Shown in pieces: positions 57,980 through 64,000 of a DNA stretch of 64,000 bases. Location: positions 128,302 through 192,301 of the forward strand of contig NZ_JACOPF010000005.1 of the NCBI RefSeq assembly GCF_014287475.1. Direction: 5' to 3'. Both the position numbers and the translations under genes were made by a program. Under the pieces are notes generated by a model, which saw only the letters and a program-made list of their open reading frames with translations, did not search any database and had not been told where the DNA came from. Source of the DNA: Mediterraneibacter hominis. Lineage in GTDB: Bacteria; Bacillota; Clostridia; Lachnospirales; Lachnospiraceae. Each line of letters begins with the position of its first letter. The first letter of the stretch is position 1.

Positions 57980-58054
57980 AGCGTCAGTGTACAAGGGGCA
58001 ACACGCCTCAAATTTGTCCTTCATCGACCATATTGCCCCTTGTACACTGACGCT
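57980..58054. repeat. Long perfect inverted repeat, CGACCRTATTGCC family, copy 3
   Basis: The 22 bases at 57980-58001 and at 58033-58054 are exact reverse complements, ending in AGCGTCAGTG and CACTGACGCT. The 31-base loop carries TTCATCGACC as in copy 1. Confidence 0.8.
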
Positions 58055-58098
58055 GTTTTCCGGAAATGTAAAAGGATGACAAAAAATAAATTTGCGGT

Positions 58099-58126
58099 TT
58101 GAAAAATTGCTGTCTTGTGCTATTAT
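58099..58126 (+). promoter_or_regulatory. Promoter of the GntR-clpC operon
   Basis: TTGAAA (58099-58104), 16 bases, TATTAT (58121-58126), 32 bases ahead of the first ATG. Confidence 0.55.
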
Positions 58127-58157
58127 ATCTATAACAATGTGATGAGGAGAATAAAAT

Positions 58158-58526
58158 ATGCTGATAGAGATAGATTTTAACAGTGAAGAGGCAATTTATA
58201 TACAGCTGCGCAATCAAATTATCATAGGAATTGCCACGGCTAAAATGCAGGAAGGGGATTCACTGCCTTCTGTACGGCAGCTTGCAGATACCATCGGTAT
58301 CAATATGCATACGGTAAATAAGGCATACAGCGTTTTAAAACAAGAAGGATTTATCAGCCTGGATAAACGGCGCGGCGCAGTCATTGCATTGAATATAGAT
58401 AAAATAAAGACAATGGAAGAAATAAAGTACCAGATGCGTATTATTCTTGCAAAGGGAAGATGTAAGAATATTTCCCGAGAGGAGATACATACTCTGGTAG
58501 ATGAGATTTTTGATGAATATGAATAA
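58158..58526 (+). CDS. GntR-family regulator, YtrA type
   Basis: 122 aa: a GntR winged helix (YIQLRNQIIIGIATAKMQEG, LPSVRQLADTIGINMHTVNK, GFISLDKRRGAVI) with only about 45 helical residues after it and no UTRA or FadR domain. That is the YtrA subfamily, which usually sits by ABC transporter genes. Here the partner is clpC, 12 bases on. It probably represses its own operon. Confidence 0.88.
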   Translation: MLIEIDFNSEEAIYIQLRNQIIIGIATAKMQEGDSLPSVRQLADTIGINMHTVNKAYSVLKQEGFISLDKRRGAVIALNIDKIKTMEEIKYQMRIILAKGRCKNISREEIHTLVDEIFDEYE

Positions 58527-58538
58527 CAGGAGGAATAT

Positions 58539-60971
58539 ATGCAAAATCAATATACAAAACAGGCGCAGAGCGCGCTTAGGTATGCAAAAGCGATGGCGCG
58601 CAAATTAAAGCATCCTTACGTCGGTACTGAACATCTTCTGCTCGGGCTTCGAAATGAATATACAGGGGTGGCAGGACAGATTTTGTCTTCAAATGGAGTA
58701 GATGAAGAGAAGATATTACGGCTGATGGATAAATTGATTTCTCCGGAGACAGACGTTTTAAAAGGGCAATACCCAAAGGAAAGCCCTCGGTTAAAATATA
58801 TTCTGGAAAACAGCGAAAGAGAGGCACAGCGGCTTCATACCAGAGAGATTGGTACAGAGCATTTGCTGTTGTCCATGATACGTGATGTAGAGTGTGTGGC
58901 GACGCGCGTGCTGATTACCTTGAATATCAATCTTCAAAAGATTTTTCAGGATATTATGACTGCTGCGGGGATGGATGCAAAGGAGTACCAGGAAGAACTA
59001 CAGGAAGAGACAAAAGGAAAAGGTTCTATGCTGGAACAGTTTGGAACAGATTTGACCCAGCGGGCATTGGAAGGACGCCTGGATCCGGTTGTTGGGCGCG
59101 AGGAAGAAATCTATCGTCTGATGCAGGTGCTTGGAAGAAGAACGAAGAACAATCCTTGTTTGGTAGGAGAGCCGGGAGTAGGAAAGACAGCGATCATTGA
59201 AGGGCTGGCACAGAGAATCGCAGCAGGCATAGTTCCAGAGATAATGAAGGGCAGGAAGATTTATACCCTGGATCTTCCAGGAATGATTGCAGGCTCTAAA
59301 TATCGCGGAGAATTCGAGGAACGTATGAAGGGGCTGATTGCGGAGGTAGAGGCCAGCAGGAATGTCATTTTGTTTTTGGACGAAATTCATACGATTATCG
59401 GTGCAGGAGGCGCAGAGGGAGCGATTGATGCATCGAGTATATTAAAACCCTCTCTGGCGCGCGGAGAGCTCCAGTTAATTGGAGCTACTACGATTGCAGA
59501 ATATAGGAAATATATTGAGAAAGATGCGGCGTTAGAACGGAGATTTCAGCCTGTGTCAGTAGAAGAACCTACCAAGGAGCAGTGTCTGGAGATTCTCAAA
59601 GGATTAAAAGAGAAGTACGAAAGGCATCACCGCGTTCGTATAACAGAGGAAGCGTTAAAGGGTGCTGTACAAATGTCGGAGCGCTATATAACGGACAGGA
59701 ATCTTCCGGATAAAGCGATTGACGTATTAGATGAAGCGTGCTCCAGAATCAGTCTGAAGGGATACAAAGTTCCGGAAAATCTGCATGAGACAGAAGAAGC
59801 TGTACGCAGTCTTATCAAACAGAAGGAAGAGACAATCAAAGAAGGGAAATTTGAAGAAGCCGCTTTGATTCAGGAGAGGCAAAGAGAAGCAGAAAAAAAA
59901 TTAGAGGGAATAAAAAAGCGTTTTGAAAAGAAAAGCTCTGGTTTGCATCCGGCTGTGGTAGAACAAGATATTGCAGAGGTCGTCTCTGTCTGGACTAAAA
60001 TACCTGTTCAGAAGCTGGCACAGAGTGATACGCAGCGTCTGCAGAAATTAGAGCAGGAGCTGCATAAGAGAGTGATTGGTCAGGACGAAGCAGTCAGCGC
60101 AGTTGCACGTGCAGTGAAAAGAGGAAGAGTAGGGTTAAAAGATCCAAAACGGCCGATTGGTTCTTTTTTATTCCTGGGGCCCACAGGAGTAGGAAAAACA
60201 GAGCTGTCCAAAGCGCTTGCGGAGGCTTTGTTTGGAAACGAAGAATCTATGATTCGGGTAGATATGTCAGAGTACATGGAGAAACATTCGGTGGCTAAGA
60301 TGATTGGCTCGCCTCCGGGATATGTAGGGCATGAAGAAGGGGGCCAATTAAGTGATCAGGTGAGAACACACCCCTATTCCGTTATATTATTTGATGAAAT
60401 AGAAAAAGCACATCCAGATGTGTTTAATATACTGCTGCAGGTTTTAGATGACGGTCATATAACGGATTCACAGGGAAGGAAAGTAGATTTTTCCAATACA
60501 GTGATTATTATGACTTCCAATGCAGGAGCCAAAGCAATTGTAGAACCAAAGAAGCTGGGATTTGCTGCGAAAGAGAATCCGGCGGATGACTACAAACGAA
60601 TGAAGCAAAATGTAATGGATGAAGTAAAACAAATTTTCCGCCCTGAGTTTTTGAACCGTATCGATGAAATTATTGTATTCCATGCACTGGATAAATCCCA
60701 TATGAAGAAAATCGTTTCTCTTATGTGCAGAGGCTTTGCAAAACGTTTGAAAGACCAAATGAATATGGAGCTAAAGCTGCGTGAGTCTGCAAAGAAATAT
60801 ATTGTTGAAAAAGGAACGGACGCCAAATATGGTGCAAGGCCGCTGCGCAGAGCGATACAGACAGAGCTTGAGGATAAACTCGCCGAGGCAGTCTTAAATG
60901 GAGAAATAAGAGAAGGGGATTCTATAGAAGCGGGAGCGTCTAAGAAAGGAATTCAGTTTTATCAAGTATAG
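58539..60971 (+). CDS. clpC: ATP-dependent Clp protease ATPase, ClpC type
   Basis: An unfoldase of 810 aa that feeds proteins to ClpP. Two N-domain repeats (about 1-145: [10 protein letters not shown] and [10 protein letters not shown]). AAA-1 has Walker [11 protein letters not shown] and Walker [19 protein letters not shown]-type middle segment reads [23 protein letters not shown]-2 has [11 protein letters not shown] and [20 protein letters not shown] element with ClpP-loop character lies near residue 670. The Bacillus neighbours ctsR, mcsA and mcsB are absent; a GntR gene takes their place. Confidence 0.93.
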   Translation: MQNQYTKQAQSALRYAKAMARKLKHPYVGTEHLLLGLRNEYTGVAGQILSSNGVDEEKILRLMDKLISPETDVLKGQYPKESPRLKYILENSEREAQRLHTREIGTEHLLLSMIRDVECVATRVLITLNINLQKIFQDIMTAAGMDAKEYQEELQEETKGKGSMLEQFGTDLTQRALEGRLDPVVGREEEIYRLMQVLGRRTKNNPCLVGEPGVGKTAIIEGLAQRIAAGIVPEIMKGRKIYTLDLPGMIAGSKYRGEFEERMKGLIAEVEASRNVILFLDEIHTIIGAGGAEGAIDASSILKPSLARGELQLIGATTIAEYRKYIEKDAALERRFQPVSVEEPTKEQCLEILKGLKEKYERHHRVRITEEALKGAVQMSERYITDRNLPDKAIDVLDEACSRISLKGYKVPENLHETEEAVRSLIKQKEETIKEGKFEEAALIQERQREAEKKLEGIKKRFEKKSSGLHPAVVEQDIAEVVSVWTKIPVQKLAQSDTQRLQKLEQELHKRVIGQDEAVSAVARAVKRGRVGLKDPKRPIGSFLFLGPTGVGKTELSKALAEALFGNEESMIRVDMSEYMEKHSVAKMIGSPPGYVGHEEGGQLSDQVRTHPYSVILFDEIEKAHPDVFNILLQVLDDGHITDSQGRKVDFSNTVIIMTSNAGAKAIVEPKKLGFAAKENPADDYKRMKQNVMDEVKQIFRPEFLNRIDEIIVFHALDKSHMKKIVSLMCRGFAKRLKDQMNMELKLRESAKKYIVEKGTDAKYGARPLRRAIQTELEDKLAEAVLNGEIREGDSIEAGASKKGIQFYQV

Positions 60972-61112
60972 AAATTCTCACTATAAATGATTCATTAGCA
61001 GAGCAAAAAATCAGTAGAAAATTGAGACATTTTATTATATAATGAATAAGAAATAGAAGCAGGAGTGCTTCGTGAACAGAAGATATGCAAAATACCTAGG
61101 AGGATAAGGAAA

Positions 61113-61526
61113 ATGGCAGCAGTAAAAGAGTTATTACGCTCGGAAGAAGACGGAACACTTAGTTTTGGGGATTATACATTACAATCCAAGACAAAACTAG
61201 ACAATTTCGAATTTGAAGGCGATATTTATAAAGTAAAAACATTTTCTGAAATTACAAAATTAGAAAAAAATGGAATGTTTGTTTATGAATCGGTGCCAGG
61301 AAGCAGTGTAGAAAGATTCAAAGAAACAGATACAGGCGTGATGTTTGAAGTGACTGCGCCGGAAGATGTACAGTTTACCCTGGAGCTGGAGCCGGAAAGC
61401 GAATATGAAGTGTGGATCAATGATAAATCTTCCGGTAAGATGAGGACGAATTTAAGCGGAAAGCTAAGTGTAAGCATTGAGTTAAGCGCGGAAGAGAGTG
61501 CACAGATAAAAGTTGTAAAATGTTAA
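61113..61526 (+). CDS. Conserved-looking protein of unknown function (137 aa)
   Basis: It starts at ATG 61113 with TAGGAGG upstream. It is acidic and beta-rich (LSFGDYTLQSKTKLDNFEFE, VMFEVTAPEDVQFTLELEPE, KLSVSIELSAEESAQIKVVK), without signal peptide or membrane segment, ending in a Cys. No family is recognised. It lies alone between clpC and radA. The strong SD and even codon use argue that it is real. Confidence 0.72.
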   Translation: MAAVKELLRSEEDGTLSFGDYTLQSKTKLDNFEFEGDIYKVKTFSEITKLEKNGMFVYESVPGSSVERFKETDTGVMFEVTAPEDVQFTLELEPESEYEVWINDKSSGKMRTNLSGKLSVSIELSAEESAQIKVVKC

Positions 61527-61542
61527 GAGAAAACAGAAATTT

Positions 61543-61568
61543 GGGGTGGATGTGGGGCATCCACCCTA
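61543..61568 (+). terminator. Hairpin before radA
   Basis: GGGGTGGATG pairs with CATCCACCCT (one G-U pair), followed by AATTTAAT. The T run is poor, so it may be leaky. Confidence 0.5.
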
Positions 61569-61604
61569 ATTTAATGGAGTAAATGTAAGAGGAAAGGATG
61601 AAAT

Positions 61605-62969
61605 ATGGCAAAGGGAAGCAAAAGTATATTTTTTTGCCAAAATTGTGGGCATGAGGAGGCAAAATGGCTGGGGCAGTGCCCGGCGTGCGGTGAATGGAAC
61701 TCCTTCGTAGAAGAAAAGATAGGCACCGGAATCAGCAAGGGAAGTACAGTGTCAGCGAGGACGGTAAGAGACGCAGTTCCGGTTTCACTCTCCAAAGTAA
61801 GCGCTTCAGATGATGTGCGGATTGAGACAGAGATTAGGGAACTGGATCGGGTTTTAGGAGGCGGCATCGTGCCAGGGTCGCTTGTTCTGGTGGGAGGAGA
61901 TCCGGGGATTGGAAAATCGACACTTCTGCTGCAAGTTTGCCAGAGACTGGCAAAGATGAAGAAAATTCTTTATATTTCCGGAGAAGAATCCCAAACTCAG
62001 ATAAAACTACGGGCAAACCGGATGGGAGAATTTGCAGAGAACCTTCTTCTTTTATGTGAGACGAATCTGGGTATTATCCGAGCAGTAATTGAAAAAGAAA
62101 CGCCGGAACTGGTTATTATTGATTCTATACAGACGATGTATAGTGAGGAAGTTACGTCTGCACCTGGCAGCGTATCCCAGGTCAGAGAATCTACAAATGT
62201 ATTTATGCAGCTTGCGAAGGGATTGTGTATTCCTATCTTTATTGTAGGACATGTTACAAAGGAAGGGACGGTAGCGGGTCCCCGGGTTTTGGAACATATG
62301 GTAGATACAGTACTTTATTTTGAGGGAGACAGGCATGCGTCTTACCGTATTTTGCGGGCAGTAAAAAATCGCTTTGGCTCCACAAATGAAATCGGCGTAT
62401 TCGAAATGCGTCAGGAGGGATTGAAGGAAGTAGAAAATCCATCAGAGTACATGTTAAGTGGAAAGCCAGAAAATGCTTCCGGTTCCGTAGTAGCATGTTC
62501 AATGGAAGGAACGCGGCCTATTTTGATAGAAATACAAGCTTTGGTATGTAAAAGCAACTTTGGAATGCCAAGAAGGACGGCGGCAGGATGTGATTATAAT
62601 AGGGTGAATCTGTTAATGGCAGTTTTAGAAAAACGGATTGGGCTTCCACTGTCTAACTATGACGCTTATGTCAATATAGCAGGAGGAATAAGAATGAATG
62701 AACCTGCAATCGATTTAGGAATTGTGATGGCATTGGTGTCCAGCTATAAAAACAGGCCAATAGATGAAAAAGTAATTGTCTTTGGAGAAGTTGGACTTAG
62801 CGGGGAAGTGCGTGCAGTGAATATGCCGGAACAACGTGTGGCAGAAGCGAAGAAGCTTGGGTTCGAAACCTGTGTACTTCCTTGTGTTTCTCAGAAAATG
62901 GTAAAAGAGATAAAAGGAATTAAAATTGTAGGAGTAACGACAATCAGTGACGCAATGGACTTTATTTAA
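61605..62969 (+). CDS. radA: DNA repair protein RadA
   Basis: 454 aa. A C4 zinc finger (FCQNCGHEEAKWLGQCPACG) precedes a RecA-like core with Walker A GGDPGIGKSTLL, the RadA-specific KNRFG in RAVKNRFGSTNEIGVF, and a Lon-like C-terminal domain (YVNIAGGIRMNEPAIDLGIV, FGEVGLSGEVRAV). It is a helicase that helps branch migration in recombination. Confidence 0.96.
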   Translation: MAKGSKSIFFCQNCGHEEAKWLGQCPACGEWNSFVEEKIGTGISKGSTVSARTVRDAVPVSLSKVSASDDVRIETEIRELDRVLGGGIVPGSLVLVGGDPGIGKSTLLLQVCQRLAKMKKILYISGEESQTQIKLRANRMGEFAENLLLLCETNLGIIRAVIEKETPELVIIDSIQTMYSEEVTSAPGSVSQVRESTNVFMQLAKGLCIPIFIVGHVTKEGTVAGPRVLEHMVDTVLYFEGDRHASYRILRAVKNRFGSTNEIGVFEMRQEGLKEVENPSEYMLSGKPENASGSVVACSMEGTRPILIEIQALVCKSNFGMPRRTAAGCDYNRVNLLMAVLEKRIGLPLSNYDAYVNIAGGIRMNEPAIDLGIVMALVSSYKNRPIDEKVIVFGEVGLSGEVRAVNMPEQRVAEAKKLGFETCVLPCVSQKMVKEIKGIKIVGVTTISDAMDFI

Positions 62970-63019
62970 GCTGGCAGTTGTATCAAATAAAGGCTACTTA
63001 AAGAAGGGAGAGAAGAAGT

Positions 63020-63433
63020 ATGTTTGAATATAATAGGACGGCAAAATACCATGAGACAGACCAGATGGGAATTATACATCATTCAAATTATATAAAATGG
63101 ATGGAAGAGGCGCGGATTGAAGCCATGAATCAGATGGGGTATCCATACCGCAGATTTGAAGAGGAGGGCTTTATCAGTCCGGTGCTTGCCGTAAACTGTG
63201 AGTATAAAAAAAGCGTATGTTTTGATGAAAAGGTGAAAATTAAAGTGTTTCTTAAAGAAATCGGACGAGTAAAATTTACTTTGGGATATGAAATATATAA
63301 TCTGTCTCAAGATAACAGGTTAAGCGCAGTTGGCAGCAGTACGCATTGTTTTTTGAAAAAAGGGGGAAGACCTGTTCTGATAGATAAGGAGATGAGTGAG
63401 TTTGCAGCAGCGCTCCAGAAAATGAATGTGTGA
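63020..63433 (+). CDS. Acyl-CoA thioesterase, YbgC/FcbC (hotdog) family
   Basis: 137 aa, hotdog fold. The active-site block reads ETDQMGIIHHSNYIKWMEEA, with the catalytic Asp replaced by the ETDQMG form common in this family. The central strand is FDEKVKIKVFLKEIGRVKFT. GGGAGAG is upstream. It hydrolyses a CoA thioester; the substrate is unknown. It is the last gene before the rRNA promoters. Confidence 0.87.
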   Translation: MFEYNRTAKYHETDQMGIIHHSNYIKWMEEARIEAMNQMGYPYRRFEEEGFISPVLAVNCEYKKSVCFDEKVKIKVFLKEIGRVKFTLGYEIYNLSQDNRLSAVGSSTHCFLKKGGRPVLIDKEMSEFAAALQKMNV

Positions 63434-63575
63434 AAAAGAGAAAGAAAAGTAAGGTTATTGGATAGAGAAAGTGCTGACGGGCTCTTTTATAAACAGTAAA
63501 AATAGAGTTAGAAAAATCGGGAAAAGAAATGAAATTGTTTGAATTGTCTGAAATAAATAAAATGTAGAAAAAATA

Positions 63576-63604
63576 TTGACAATTGAAGGGTGATATGATA
63601 ATCT
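63576..63604 (+). promoter_or_regulatory. rRNA operon promoter P1
   Basis: TTGACA (63576-63581), 17 bases, TAATCT (63599-63604); an overlapping GATAAT at 63597 is another possible -10. Confidence 0.65.
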
Positions 63605-63662
63605 AAGAAAGCTGTCGCGAAAGAGAGAAGAAAGCGGCGGCGAAAAAAGAAGAAAAAAGTTC

Positions 63663-63691
63663 TTGACAAGTGATAACGGCTTTGGTAATAT
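63663..63691 (+). promoter_or_regulatory. rRNA operon promoter P2
   Basis: TTGACA (63663-63668), exactly 17 bases, TAATAT (63686-63691), preceded by an A-rich stretch like an UP element. This is the stronger of the two. Confidence 0.85.
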
Positions 63692-63966
63692 AAAGAAGTT
63701 GTCGCTGGGAAGCGGGAACAAGAAGCACCTTGAGAACTGAACAATAGACAACAATCCTTGAAAATTCTAAGAGAGAAATTTTCGAACGGTCTGTATAGAA
63801 TACAGACGAACCAAGAACAGTAAAAGGATAAGAATTGGCTAGAGGTTAATTCTGGTCCGGGCAAACAAAAAGAAGCTCCGGCAGTTCTAAACATGTGGGA
63901 AACCGCGTTAAGAACATGGGGAGCGCAAACGAACAAGAGGCTTTTAAAGACGAAGCCAAAGTTCTA
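63692..63966 (+). other. rRNA leader (external transcribed spacer)
   Basis: 275 bases with no protein frame. It contains TTGAGAACTGAACAATAGA (near 63731), a sequence often seen in clostridial rRNA leaders. It should hold antitermination and processing signals. From 63434 to 63575 nothing else is seen. Confidence 0.75.
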
Positions 63967-64000
63967 CATGCGAGAGTTTGATCCTGGCTCAGGATGAACG
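63967..64000 (+). rRNA. rrs: 16S ribosomal RNA, 5' end only
   Basis: AGAGTTTGATCCTGGCTCAG, the universal 16S start, is seen at 63973-63992 and is followed by GATGAACG. The gene runs off the window. The exact 5' end is approximate. Confidence 0.95.

Overview
The window reads as chromosome of a spore-forming Gram-positive anaerobe of the Clostridia, most like a gut Lachnospiraceae. The support is a complete spoIIAA-spoIIAB-sigF cluster, split spoVA genes, T-box control of valS, strong GGAGG ribosome binding sites, AT-rich DNA, and many sugar ABC importers with AraC or YesM/YesN regulators. The species cannot be told from this alone. Most genes lie on the + strand, co-oriented with the rRNA operon whose 16S gene begins at the right edge.

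Layout. 1-880: the end of glmM. 0.96-7.05 kb: a catabolic locus with two GntR/UTRA regulators, a permease very like FrlA (fructoselysine uptake), a BtpA-like/TIM-barrel fusion and a divergent PfkB-type kinase. 7.1-9.7 kb: an AraC regulator divergent from an arabinose/fucose-isomerase-like enzyme. 10.2-19.06 kb: a YesMN-type two-component system divergent from a rhamnose ABC importer (rhaTPQS-like) and rhamnose mutarotase. 19.6-28.7 kb: a glucosaminidase-like exoprotein, T-box-valS, an LTA-synthase-like enzyme, folC, a 44-aa protein and a TPR membrane protein. 28.7-34 kb: the sigma-F operon, an NADP-type secondary alcohol dehydrogenase, a CobW-type GTPase and spoVAA-AB. 34-39 kb: a BMP-type nucleoside ABC importer. 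39.6-41.6 kb: spoVAC divergent from spoVADE. 41.9-48 kb: a Na/Pi symporter, a metal P-type ATPase with CsoR, and a zinc-ribbon/NfeD/SPFH operon. 48.3-54.5 kb: pstSCAB-phoU plus a PhoPR-like pair. 54.5-58 kb: an AraC regulator, a DapF-like protein without its catalytic cysteines, and a Panacea/membrane-protein pair resembling a toxin-antitoxin module. 58.1-63.4 kb: GntR-clpC, a small protein of unknown function, radA and a thioesterase. 63.5 kb to the end: tandem rrn promoters, the leader and the 16S start.

The most striking signal is non-coding. Two copies (19061-19540 and 39045-39600) of a roughly 0.5 kb element share conserved loop and junction blocks. Several long hairpins differ completely in sequence between the copies yet keep full base pairing. 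That is the mark of a large structured RNA, and each copy starts 3-5 nt after the stop codon of a sugar or nucleoside transport operon. Three further short repeat families also sit close to gene 3' ends: 10093/41736, 32471/48139, and 9890/56319/57980.

Genes work together in recognisable units: sugar uptake under two-component control (rha), phosphate uptake and its regulation (pst-phoU-phoPR), metal efflux with its own repressor, forespore gene expression and dipicolinate handling (spoIIA, spoVA), and nucleoside uptake.
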